Source: an uncultured Erysipelotrichaceae bacterium
Lineage (GTDB): Bacteria > Bacillota_I > Bacilli_A > Erysipelotrichales > Erysipelotrichaceae
DNA: 64,000 nucleotides
Reading direction: 5' to 3'
Assembly (NCBI GenBank): GCA_903789495.1
Contig: CAIFEQ010000001.1
Span: 26,439 to 90,438 of the forward strand
The notes under the pieces were generated by a model. The model had not been told where the DNA came from. It ran no database searches and saw nothing but the letters and a program-made list of their open reading frames with translations. Each line of letters opens with the position of its first letter. Position 1 is the stretch's first letter. A program made the position numbers and the translations under genes. Below are positions 47,848-57,190 of the stretch, piece by piece.

Positions 47848-47865
47848 TTTTTTCGGAGGCTTAAT

Positions 47866-48339
47866 ATGGATGTAACAAAGAGACAGATCACCAAGATCGC
47901 CCGGGAAGTGGCCAAATACACGACCCGGGCCATGAAGCAGGACGGAATCGGCCCGGCCGAATTCGACTATCTGCATGTCATCCGCAAGAATCCCGGCATC
48001 ACCCAGGCCCGCATCTGCCGGATCCTGACCCTGGACAAGGGTGCCGCCGCCCGCCGGGCCGCTGCCCTGGAAGCCAAGGGCTATCTGGTCCGCCGTCAGA
48101 ATCCCCAGGACGGCCGCAGTCAGCTGCTGTATGCCACCCCCAAGGCCGAGGCACTCAAGAATTCCAAGGCCTGGATCGAAGCGCATTACTACGAATGGCT
48201 GGAACAGGAACTCAGTCCGGAAGAACAGCAGCAGTTCGCCTCCCTGCTCAACCGGATTTACCAGAAGAACAAGGCCGAATCCAAGGCTGACTTTGTCCAT
48301 GTGCAGGCGTATATCCGGGAAAAGGAAGTGGAAAAATGA
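47866..48339 (+). CDS. MarR family transcriptional regulator
   Basis: LHVIRKNPGITQARICRILTLDKGAAARRAAALEAKGYLVRRQNPQDGRSQLLYATPKA. Confidence 0.88.
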   Translation: MDVTKRQITKIAREVAKYTTRAMKQDGIGPAEFDYLHVIRKNPGITQARICRILTLDKGAAARRAAALEAKGYLVRRQNPQDGRSQLLYATPKAEALKNSKAWIEAHYYEWLEQELSPEEQQQFASLLNRIYQKNKAESKADFVHVQAYIREKEVEK

Positions 48340-50093
48340 CCGATCGGATCAAGACCATCGAACATCCGGAAAAGATCTCCTCCTACTTCAAAGCACAGAT
48401 CCCGATTCTGATCGTCGTCACGATTTCCGGTCTTGGTTATAACATCGGCCTGCTGGCCGGTCCTTACTTCGAAGGCCAGCTGGTGCAGTGTCTTTACGAT
48501 ATTGCCAACGGTACGGCTCAGCCGGCTGACATGATCCATCTGGCCGTGCTGTATCTCCTCGTGATTGCCGTGGTGCAGGTCATGCGGGCCATCAAGCGCT
48601 TCGGGGTCCGCCGCTTCGGCAATGAGATCTCCCGGAACATGCGGCATATTCTCTATGGCAGCCTGATCCGGATGACCCCCGAACAGCTGGAACATGAAAA
48701 ACTCGGTTCCCTGCTGACCAAGGCCATTGCGGATGTCGATACCTGCGCGGAAGGCATGCGCAAATTCACCACGGAGATCTTCGATACCGGCGTGGTGATG
48801 ATTGCCTATCTCGGGATGCTGCTGCACTATGACTGGCGGCTGACCATTCTCTGCTGCCTGTTCACACCCCTGGCCTACCTGGCCGCTGCCAGGCTGCGGA
48901 CCAGGGTTGCCGCGGCCAGCAGTGCCTACAAGCAGTCGGCAGCCGTCCTGAACCAGGTGACCCTGGACCGGATCGACTCCGCCCTGACCTATCGGGTCTT
49001 CGGCCGGGAGAGCAGCCGCAACCAGGCCTATGAATCGGCCCTGCAGGATTACGAGCACAAGAGTGCCCGGGCCAACATCTATGAAGGCTCCCTGGCGCCC
49101 CTGTATGATGCCGTGGCCATGATCGGTGCGGTGATGATCCTGTACTTCGGCTCCCGCAACGTCGTCGGCACCGGCTGGACGCAGTGGAACCTGGCTGCTT
49201 TCACCGCCTACCTGGCCTGCTTCACCAAGCTGGCGGTCAAGGTCAGCCATGGCGCCAAGCTGTTCAATGCCGTGCAGAAAGCCCGGGTCTCCTGGCAGCG
49301 GATTCAGCCGCTGATGCAGCAGATCGCACAGGCCGATGAAACCATTATCGATACGCCGGTCCAGCCGGCTGTCCTGCAGGTGCAGGATCTGACCTGCGGC
49401 TATCAGGAACCCCTGCTGCATGACATCTCCTTTACCGCCCGGCCGGGCGAGATCATCGGCATTACCGGTGAGGTAGCCTCGGGCAAGAGTCTGCTGGGCA
49501 AGGTCTTCATCGACCTGGCTCCTTATACAGGCACCATTACCCTGAACGGGCAGAACATTGCCGACCTGACCCCTGCCCAGCGCCATGGCTGGATCTCCTA
49601 CCAGGGACATGAACCGGAGCTGATCTCCGGCACGATCCAGGACAACATTGCCCTGGGCGATGACCTCGATGTCTGGAAGTACCTGAAACTGGTGGATCTG
49701 GACGAGGAAGTCCGCCGCATGCCCCAGCAGGAGCAGACTTACATCGGCGAAGGCGGGATGCAGCTGTCCGGCGGTCAGCAGAGCCGTCTGGCCCTGGCCC
49801 GCACCCTGGCCCATGGCCGCTCGGTGCTGATCCTGGATGATCCGCTGGCTGCCGTCGACAGGGCCAGTGAAACCACCATCCTGCAGAATCTGAAACAGGC
49901 CTGCAGCCAGCAGACGATTCTGCTGATCTCCCATCGGCTCTATCACTTCCCGGAATTTTCCGGCGTCCTCTTCCTGCATGACGGAACGGCAGACTTTGCC
50001 AGTCATGCCGACATGCTGAAGAAACAGCCCGGCTATGCCCGGCTCTATGAAGAACAGCAGAAAGGCGGCGATCTCGATGACACGCAGAAATGA
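48336..50093 (+). CDS. ABC transporter permease/ATPase, subunit 1 of heterodimer
   Basis: ITGEVASGKSLLGK; LSGGQQSRLALAR; SVLILDDPLAAVD. Confidence 0.9.
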   Translation: MTDRIKTIEHPEKISSYFKAQIPILIVVTISGLGYNIGLLAGPYFEGQLVQCLYDIANGTAQPADMIHLAVLYLLVIAVVQVMRAIKRFGVRRFGNEISRNMRHILYGSLIRMTPEQLEHEKLGSLLTKAIADVDTCAEGMRKFTTEIFDTGVVMIAYLGMLLHYDWRLTILCCLFTPLAYLAAARLRTRVAAASSAYKQSAAVLNQVTLDRIDSALTYRVFGRESSRNQAYESALQDYEHKSARANIYEGSLAPLYDAVAMIGAVMILYFGSRNVVGTGWTQWNLAAFTAYLACFTKLAVKVSHGAKLFNAVQKARVSWQRIQPLMQQIAQADETIIDTPVQPAVLQVQDLTCGYQEPLLHDISFTARPGEIIGITGEVASGKSLLGKVFIDLAPYTGTITLNGQNIADLTPAQRHGWISYQGHEPELISGTIQDNIALGDDLDVWKYLKLVDLDEEVRRMPQQEQTYIGEGGMQLSGGQQSRLALARTLAHGRSVLILDDPLAAVDRASETTILQNLKQACSQQTILLISHRLYHFPEFSGVLFLHDGTADFASHADMLKKQPGYARLYEEQQKGGDLDDTQK

Positions 50094-51747
50094 TCTGATG
50101 CGGGCTTCCTTCCGGCAGTCCATTGCGCAGAACCGCAGGGAGTTCACCATCCTGCTGATCGCTATTGCCGCGGCGATCATCACCTCGCTGCTGCCGCCGC
50201 TGGTACTGGAGAAGGCCGTCACCCTGATCAACGACAGGCAGAGCGTGCCGCTGACCCTGGCTCTGGCCTATCTTGGCCTGATCATCCTCAGCGATGTCCT
50301 GCAGTCGGGTGAAAGCGCCCTGATCACGCTGTTCGGGCAGAAGATCACCCACGGGCTGCGTTCCTCCATGTGCGCCAAGCTCAGTCGTCTGCCGGCCGAC
50401 TACTTCACCAGTCATGAGAGCGGCCGGACCGCTTCGATCTTCACCAACGACGGCGATGCCATCGATGTGCTCTACAGCTCCGGCGTCGTCTCCATGTTCG
50501 CCGACTTCTTCCAGATGCTGGCGATTCTGATCATTCTCTTTACCCGCAGTCTGGGTGTCGGTCTGCTCATTCTGATCCTGCTGCCCCTGCTGTACCGCCT
50601 GACCCGTTCCTTCCAGAAGGGCATGAAGCAGGCCCAGCATGACAACCGGGTCATCATCGGCAAGGTGAACAACCATGTGCCGGAAACCATCCGCAATATC
50701 CGCATGATCCATGTCTTCCAGAAGGAGAAATACATGGAGAAGCGCTATGACGATCTGATCAACGAAAGCTATCAGGCCGTCAACCGTTCCAACATCTATG
50801 ATTCCCTCTATGCCCCGATCATCCTGGTCACCCAGACCGCTGTCATCGCCATCATGATGATCGGTGCCGTCAGCACCGGGACGATGGCGGATCTCTTCGG
50901 CGTTTCGGTCGGCAACGCGGTCGCGATCATTGCCTATGTGGGCAAGATCTTCGGTCCGCTGGCTTCCATCGGGATGGAGATCCAGAATATCCAGGCGGCC
51001 GCTGCCGGTCTGCAGCGGATCAATGACTTCCTGAATGAGGAAGAATGGCATCCTCAGGCTGTGCCCGCCAGAGATACGAAAGACATCGTCTTTGAAGACG
51101 TCAGCTTTGCCTATGATCCGGCTCAGCCGGTCCTGCAGGATCTGTCCTTTGTCATTCAGCCCGGCGAGCATGTGACCTTCATGGGCCGCACCGGCTCGGG
51201 CAAGTCCACGATCTTCCGGCTCCTGCTGGGTCTGTATGTCCCGCAGGAAGGTGCCATCGGTCTCTTCGGCCGAACGCCCTGCCAGATTCCGGAAACGGAA
51301 AAGCGGAAACTCTATGGCTGCGTGGAGCAGAGTTTCCGCACGGTTCCCGGTACCGTCCGGGATCAGGTTTCCCTGTATGACCCGGAGATCACGGATGACA
51401 TGATTGATGAGGCGCTGCAGCAGACCGGTCTGCGCGAAGTCGTGCAGGCCCTGCCGCAGGGACTGGATACCCCGATGGATGAGAAGCTGTTCTCCCGGGG
51501 TCAGCTGCAGCTGCTGGCCATTGCCAGAGCCATTGTCTGCCAGCCGCCGCTGCTGCTGCTGGATGAAATCACTTCCAGTCTGGACAGCGAAACCGAAGAG
51601 CGGGTCCTGGAGGCCCTGCGCCGTTCGGCCAGGGGCCGTACGGTGCTCTCCATCTCGCACCGCCTGGCCGGCAGTCTGGAACAGGAGCGGCTGATTCCGG
51701 TCGGCCCTCAGGCTTCGCAGACGTCCTTGACAAACTCCGCGATGTAA
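50077..51747 (+). CDS. ABC transporter permease/ATPase, subunit 2 of heterodimer
   Basis: MGRTGSGKSTIFRLLLG; FSRGQLQLLAIARAI; LLLLDEITSSLD. Confidence 0.9.
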   Translation: MTRRNDLMRASFRQSIAQNRREFTILLIAIAAAIITSLLPPLVLEKAVTLINDRQSVPLTLALAYLGLIILSDVLQSGESALITLFGQKITHGLRSSMCAKLSRLPADYFTSHESGRTASIFTNDGDAIDVLYSSGVVSMFADFFQMLAILIILFTRSLGVGLLILILLPLLYRLTRSFQKGMKQAQHDNRVIIGKVNNHVPETIRNIRMIHVFQKEKYMEKRYDDLINESYQAVNRSNIYDSLYAPIILVTQTAVIAIMMIGAVSTGTMADLFGVSVGNAVAIIAYVGKIFGPLASIGMEIQNIQAAAAGLQRINDFLNEEEWHPQAVPARDTKDIVFEDVSFAYDPAQPVLQDLSFVIQPGEHVTFMGRTGSGKSTIFRLLLGLYVPQEGAIGLFGRTPCQIPETEKRKLYGCVEQSFRTVPGTVRDQVSLYDPEITDDMIDEALQQTGLREVVQALPQGLDTPMDEKLFSRGQLQLLAIARAIVCQPPLLLLDEITSSLDSETEERVLEALRRSARGRTVLSISHRLAGSLEQERLIPVGPQASQTSLTNSAM

Positions 51748-52556
51748 CGGGTCACCGCGATCCGCGCATTGCAGAAACCATGCCCGCAGGGGAAGACCTT
51801 CTTCTTCTGACGGGCTTTTGTCTTATGGTCTTTCAGCTGATCCCAGAGCGGCTGAATCGTCGCCTTGTAGTCCAGCGGATCCTGACTGCCCAGGCAGAGG
51901 CAGATATTCATGTCCTTGAGAGCCTCATAGGCCTGAACAAAATCATATTCCGGATGTTCCTCCAGATCTTTCTTCAGTGCCGCCGGTCCGTCGCAGTTCA
52001 GCATCGGCGCACCGACCTTGAGCAGATTGTCCATCGCCTTGGGATCCTTTTTCATCGAGACATACATGTTGCCCGGCGCCAGCAGGATGATCCCCTTCAG
52101 CCAGGGCAGTTCCTTAGCCGCATTGATGCAGGTATTGCCGCCCATGGAATGCCCGGCCAGGAAGATCAGATCCGGATTGATGTGGTACTCTTCAGCATGT
52201 TTGGGATCATGGTACCAGCGGGCAATGGTCATGGCATCCTCGACGCAGTTCGAGATCAGGAACTTCCCCTGACTGCCCCAGGCCCCGCGGTGGTTGGGAC
52301 AGATCGCCACACAGCCGGCCCGGCGCAGGGCACTGGCGATATCCTCGCTGCGGTGTCCGCCCGGGAAACCATGGAAGAAGATGATCAGCGGCCGGGGCGC
52401 CTTGTAGGAGCCGTTCGGCAGCAGCACTTCGCCATACACCGTGCTGCCGTGGATCTTCATCTGCCACAGCCGGTAGTCGGCAATCGCTTCGTCCTTGTCG
52501 AGAGGCATGTCCTTGAAGCAGTATTTGGGGTGAATCAGATTTTCTTTCTTTGCCAT
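51708..52556 (-). CDS. Alpha/beta hydrolase
   Basis: IIFFHGFPGGHRSEDIASALRRAG; FLAGHSMGGNTCINAA. Confidence 0.85.
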   Translation of the reverse strand: MAKKENLIHPKYCFKDMPLDKDEAIADYRLWQMKIHGSTVYGEVLLPNGSYKAPRPLIIFFHGFPGGHRSEDIASALRRAGCVAICPNHRGAWGSQGKFLISNCVEDAMTIARWYHDPKHAEEYHINPDLIFLAGHSMGGNTCINAAKELPWLKGIILLAPGNMYVSMKKDPKAMDNLLKVGAPMLNCDGPAALKKDLEEHPEYDFVQAYEALKDMNICLCLGSQDPLDYKATIQPLWDQLKDHKTKARQKKKVFPCGHGFCNARIAVTRYIAEFVKDVCEA

Positions 52557-52625
52557 TGTTCTGTTCTCCTGCCCTCATTATAGCCATCATTTCTGCTATG
52601 ATAGGACAGTCAGGAGGATTCCGGC

Positions 52626-53714
52626 ATGTTCAAGCTTCGTACCTATCATGCTCCGGACTTCAGTCAGGAGCCTTTCTGCAGTGCACCGGATGTCCATCTG
52701 GAACCGGTGACCATTGCCGGCGCCGCTCCGGATGACTTTCATTCGATGAGCATCTATTCGGAATATTTCAAGGTCGGGGGAGAGTGGCTGCTGGCTGAAG
52801 AAAGCCGCATGGACTGCACCCCGGTGTATCAGAACGGCAGAATTGCCGTGGTGGAACCCCGCAATCTGAAGCCGGGGGATCTGGTCGTCACCGGCCGCAC
52901 CGAGGATGCCTCGCAGGGCATCTATCTCTGGTCCCATGGCTTTGAGGAAACCGATGAAAAGACCGATGCCTTTGCCTTCCGGCTCAAGCGCAGCCGCGAG
53001 ACGTCCTTCACGCAGGACTATGAGGACATCGCCGATCTGCTGCGGCATGAGAAGGAACACGGCAAGATCGTCTGGGTCATGGGCCCGGCCTTCTCGTTTG
53101 ATGCCGGGGCCCGGGACGCCTTTGCCCGGCTGGTGGATGCCGGCTATGTCCAGGCCATGCTGGCGGGCAACGCCCTAGCCACCCACGATCTGGAAGGGGC
53201 CTATCTGCATACCGCCCTGGGGCAGGACATCGTCACCCGGCAGAACATGCCCAACGGCCACTACAACCATCTCGAGACCATCAACAAGTGCCGGCAGGCC
53301 GGTTCCATTGCGGCCTTCATTGAGAAGGAGCATCTCGATAACGGCATCATGTGCGCCCTGGAGCGCAATCATATCCCCTATGTCCTGGCCGGCTCGATCC
53401 GGGATGACGGACCGCTGCCGCCGGTCATCGGCAATGTCTACGAGGCCCAGGATGCGATGCGGAATCAGCTGCGCGATGCGACGACCGTCATCACCATGGC
53501 CACGATGCTCCACAGCATCGCCACCGGCAATATGACCCCTTCCTACCGGGTCATGCCGGACGGCACGATCCGGGAAGTCTATTTCTATATCGTGGACATC
53601 TCGGAATTCACCGTGAACAAGCTGGCCGACCGCGGCTCCCTGTCCTCCCAGGGCATCGTGACCAACGTTCAGGATTTCATCACCCACCTGGCCAGGCAGC
53701 TGAACCTGCTCTGA
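52626..53714 (+). CDS. LOR/SDH-type conserved protein (TIGR00300-like, related to ornithine cyclodeaminase-type domain)
   Basis: WVMGPAFSFDAGARDAFARLVDAGYVQAMLAGNALATHDLEGA; GHYNHLETINKCR. Confidence 0.6.
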   Translation: MFKLRTYHAPDFSQEPFCSAPDVHLEPVTIAGAAPDDFHSMSIYSEYFKVGGEWLLAEESRMDCTPVYQNGRIAVVEPRNLKPGDLVVTGRTEDASQGIYLWSHGFEETDEKTDAFAFRLKRSRETSFTQDYEDIADLLRHEKEHGKIVWVMGPAFSFDAGARDAFARLVDAGYVQAMLAGNALATHDLEGAYLHTALGQDIVTRQNMPNGHYNHLETINKCRQAGSIAAFIEKEHLDNGIMCALERNHIPYVLAGSIRDDGPLPPVIGNVYEAQDAMRNQLRDATTVITMATMLHSIATGNMTPSYRVMPDGTIREVYFYIVDISEFTVNKLADRGSLSSQGIVTNVQDFITHLARQLNLL

Positions 53715-53717
53715 AGC

Positions 53718-53756
53718 TGAGAAAAAGAGAACCAGTGCAGTTCTCTTTTTTCATGC
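53718..53756. terminator. Intrinsic terminator
   Basis: AAAAAGAGAACCAGTGCAGTTCTCTTTTTTC. Confidence 0.75.
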
Positions 53757-53771
53757 ATTCATGTTCCGGAT

Positions 53772-54479
53772 TCAGAGCGACAGATCCATCTCCCGCTGAT
53801 CCTTGTCAACATAGCCGACCCTGACCTGGGCATGGAAGATGTCCTGCAGTTTCTGTGCCAGTTCTTCCCGGGCGGCCAGCATCTCGTCCCGGTTGAAGTC
53901 CACGAAGGCATCCAGGGGGTAGAAGACATAGCTGGTATCGGCCGTGATCTTGCCATGTTCAGACTGCCGCCAGGTCCATCTTCTCGTGCGCACGTCGCTG
54001 CCCACCGCGTAGATGACCTCACCGGCATCCGGATGTTCGCTCTCCTGTGCCCCGAAGGGGATGAAGGTCTCATCACCTCTGGCAAAGCGGACGACGATGT
54101 CTTCGTCACTGATGCCCAGATCATGCGTGCCCATCGGAATGGTATGCGTCAGGGACACCGCGTTGTTCAGATCCACCAGCGGGTTGATGTGCGGCATGCC
54201 CTTGCCCTTGGCAATCCGGGTAAACAGCGCTTCGGCTGAGCACATGTACTTGTTGGGATTGATGCCCAGCGTCCGGAAGGCTTCCCGGTAGGGAATGATA
54301 GCCGGTTCTTCCTTGACCTTCTTTCCCGCAAAGCGCTGCGAAGCCGCTGCAATGGCCTCATCCAGCAGTGCGTCGATTTCCGGATAATCCCTGTGGTTGT
54401 CGGCACCCTTGCAGACAACGACACCGAAACACACATCCGGCAGCCGGTCGAAGATGCCCTGTTCTACTGCAAATTTCAT
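53772..54479 (-). CDS. B3/B4 domain protein (PheRS beta editing-domain-like)
   Basis: PYREAFRTLGINPNKYMCSAEALFTRIAKGKGMPHINPLVDLNNAVSL. Confidence 0.85.
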   Translation of the reverse strand: MKFAVEQGIFDRLPDVCFGVVVCKGADNHRDYPEIDALLDEAIAAASQRFAGKKVKEEPAIIPYREAFRTLGINPNKYMCSAEALFTRIAKGKGMPHINPLVDLNNAVSLTHTIPMGTHDLGISDEDIVVRFARGDETFIPFGAQESEHPDAGEVIYAVGSDVRTRRWTWRQSEHGKITADTSYVFYPLDAFVDFNRDEMLAAREELAQKLQDIFHAQVRVGYVDKDQREMDLSL

Positions 54480-54499
54480 AGCTTCCTCCGCTCTGACTT

Positions 54500-56167
54500 T
54501 TATACCAGTATACTGCCGCCGATGAATTCCCGGATGATGGAATTGCTGGGAATCATCTCACTCTGCGCAAAGGGACGGATCATGCTCAGCACTCGTAAAA
54601 GCCGCTGAGCCTCGGCATAGGTCTCCTGGCTGGCATCGATGGCCTCCAGCTGCGGCTGGGCATAGGATTTCAGCACCGGCAGCTCATAGATCAGGTGGCT
54701 GTTGAAGAAGACATCAGCCTGATCCGTATAGGGGAAGATGTTCTCCTCTTCGCCCTTCTTGACCTTGTCCCAGGCGGCCAGGGTACTGTCTGCACTGTTG
54801 CCCCGGAACTGATAGTCCCGGACGATCCGGCGCAGCTTGCGGGCATCGTTGACATAGATCCGATGCTGGTCATCCACGGCCAGCTGGGTCAGGGGACTGA
54901 TGTAGATCCGGAACTTCTGGGCTTCGTCGATCTGCTCTGACAGGGCGGGATTCAGGCCGTGGATGCCCTCGATGACCACCGGCTGATCGGGCCGCAGGGA
55001 ACGGATCCTTTTGCCGAAGATCTTGGTGCCCTTCTGAAAATCATAGGTCGGCAGATCCACCTTCTTCCCGGCCAGCAGATCCTGCATCTGCCGGTTGAAG
55101 AGATCCAGGTCCAGAGCCTGCAGGGATTCATAATCCTTGCGGCCGTCTTCATCCAGCGGGGTCTGGGAGCGTTCCAGGAAATAGTCATCCGTGCCCAGAT
55201 ACAGCGGTTCCTCACCCAGGATCTGCAGCTGAATGCACAGGCGTCTGGCAAAGGTGGTCTTGCCCGATGAAGACGGACCGGCAATCAGGATGAACCGTTT
55301 CTGCTGTTCATGGATCTGCCGGGCAATCTCGGCAATCCTGCTTGCATGCAGGGCCTCATTGAGCAGGATCAGTTCCTTCATCCGTTCCGGATCGGCGGCC
55401 GCCTCATTCAGGTCTGCCATCTTGTCGATGCGCACGATACGGCTCCAGTGGGTATTCTCCGCAAAGGCCTCATACAGTTTCTTTTCTTCCTTGAAAGGCC
55501 TGATCTGCTGCGGCTGGGAGCCGTCCGGAAAGCGCAGCAGGAAGCCGTTGCGGTAGCGGCGCAGTTCAAAGTACTTCAGATAGCCGGTGCTGGGCACCAG
55601 GTCGATATAGCCGAATTCCGCTTCGTCACCCATCTCATACAGTACGCCATGCTGGTAATCCGGCGCACTGGCCAGCAGGCGCAGGAAACCCTGCAGGTTC
55701 TGCCGGGTGCCATAGCGTTCCATCTCTTCCCGGTTCATCTCGGTGCGCCGGAAAGGCAGATCGGCTGCGATCAGCCGCCGCATTTCCTGCTCAACCCTTT
55801 CGTCGGTATGTTCATCGATATCGGCCCGGATGGTGGTATACACGCCGCCGGACAGGCTGTTCTCCAGCACGACATCCACCTGATCCGAGAAGACATGATG
55901 GACGGCACTGACATAGACAAAGGACAGCGAGGCCTCATAGATCCGCTGTGTCTCCGGATCCCGCAGATCCAGCAGATCGACCGTGCAGTCCTGGCGGATC
56001 AGGGTATGCAGAGGCTTTACGACATGGTTGATCCGGCAGGCATAGATCTCATACTGCAGGCGGTTTGCAAAGTCTGCCAGCAGCACATCCAGCCAGACCT
56101 CCTGGGCACAGGTGTACTGCCACTCCCGGTGATCCATATCCCGGAAGGTAATCACAAAATCAGACAT
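54500..56167 (-). CDS. Uridine kinase-like nucleoside kinase with N-terminal TGS/ThrRS-like region
   Basis: ILIAGPSSSGKTTFARRLCIQLQ; DDYFLERSQTPLDEDGRKDYESLQALDLDLFN. Confidence 0.88.
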   Translation of the reverse strand: MSDFVITFRDMDHREWQYTCAQEVWLDVLLADFANRLQYEIYACRINHVVKPLHTLIRQDCTVDLLDLRDPETQRIYEASLSFVYVSAVHHVFSDQVDVVLENSLSGGVYTTIRADIDEHTDERVEQEMRRLIAADLPFRRTEMNREEMERYGTRQNLQGFLRLLASAPDYQHGVLYEMGDEAEFGYIDLVPSTGYLKYFELRRYRNGFLLRFPDGSQPQQIRPFKEEKKLYEAFAENTHWSRIVRIDKMADLNEAAADPERMKELILLNEALHASRIAEIARQIHEQQKRFILIAGPSSSGKTTFARRLCIQLQILGEEPLYLGTDDYFLERSQTPLDEDGRKDYESLQALDLDLFNRQMQDLLAGKKVDLPTYDFQKGTKIFGKRIRSLRPDQPVVIEGIHGLNPALSEQIDEAQKFRIYISPLTQLAVDDQHRIYVNDARKLRRIVRDYQFRGNSADSTLAAWDKVKKGEEENIFPYTDQADVFFNSHLIYELPVLKSYAQPQLEAIDASQETYAEAQRLLRVLSMIRPFAQSEMIPSNSIIREFIGGSILV

Positions 56168-56266
56168 CCGAACTCCTTTCTGGTCCTATTCCTTTTTCTC
56201 GTTCTGGTACTCTACGATTCCCGTACTTCCCCATTATAATGGCTGCGGAGAAAAGAGGATTTCAGC

Positions 56267-57103
56267 ATGAAACATATCGTCACCATGCAGGACGTGTCCT
56301 GCGTCGGCAAGTGCTCGCTGACCGTTGCCCTGCCGATCATTTCCGTCATGGGCGTGGAGTGCAGCGTCATCCCCACGTCCGTGCTGTCCACCCACACCAT
56401 GTTCAAGAACTTCACCTTCCATGATCTGACGAGTGAAATCGAACCGATCATGAAGCACTGGGAGAAGGAAGGGTTCCACTTTGACGGCATCTATACCGGC
56501 TATCTGGGCTCCTTCGAACAGCTGAGCATTGCCCAGGACCTCTTCGAGCGCTTCGGCAAAGGCAAGCCGATCCTGATTGACCCGGTCATGGCGGATAACG
56601 GCCATCTGTATCCCGGCTTCACGCAGGAATTTGCCCAGTCCATGGCCAGACTGTGCGGACATGCAGACATGATCTGCCCCAACCTGACCGAGGCCAGTTT
56701 CCTGCTGCAGGAACCCTATCTGGAGAAGGACTACACCGAGCAGCAGATCCAGGACACCCTGAAGAAACTCTGCGGCCTGGGCTGCCGGGCGGCCATCCTG
56801 ACCGGCATCAGTCTGGAACCGGGGAAGCTGGGTGCCTATGCCTATGACAGCAGAGAGGATGCCTTCTACCAGCATTACGAAGACACCCTGCCGGCCAAGT
56901 TCCACGGCACCGGCGACATCTGGGCTTCCACCTTCTTCGGCGCCACCATCATGGGCAAGTCCTTCACCAAGGCCCTGGAGATCGCCTGCCGCTTCACCAC
57001 CGAATCCATCCGGCTGACCCTGGAAGAACCCGATCATAACATCTACGGCGTCAACTTCGAACAGGCCCTGCCGGATCTGATCCGGATGATGCAGGAAGAC
57101 TGA
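56267..57103 (+). CDS. Pyridoxal/pyridoxamine kinase
   Basis: VTMQDVSCVGKCSLTVALPIISVMGVECSVIPTSVLSTHT; FHGTGDIWASTFFGA. Confidence 0.88.
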   Translation: MKHIVTMQDVSCVGKCSLTVALPIISVMGVECSVIPTSVLSTHTMFKNFTFHDLTSEIEPIMKHWEKEGFHFDGIYTGYLGSFEQLSIAQDLFERFGKGKPILIDPVMADNGHLYPGFTQEFAQSMARLCGHADMICPNLTEASFLLQEPYLEKDYTEQQIQDTLKKLCGLGCRAAILTGISLEPGKLGAYAYDSREDAFYQHYEDTLPAKFHGTGDIWASTFFGATIMGKSFTKALEIACRFTTESIRLTLEEPDHNIYGVNFEQALPDLIRMMQED

Positions 57104-57109
57104 CCGTCC

Positions 57110-57146
57110 TCAGAAATACCCGGTTTTCGAGCCGGGTATTTTTCTT
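57110..57146. terminator. Bidirectional intrinsic terminator
   Basis: AAATACCCGGTTTTCGAGCCGGGTATTTTTC. Confidence 0.75.
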
Positions 57147-57190
57147 ACGGTCCGAAAAAAAACACAGGCCTTTCAGCCTGTGCGCACGGA

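Noticed and set aside
48258-50231. 657 aa minus-strand ORF
   Set aside because: Antisense to ABC subunit 1 and the marR end
49537-51660. 707 aa minus-strand ORF
   Set aside because: Antisense to the ABC exporter subunits; H/Q/G/D-rich shadow
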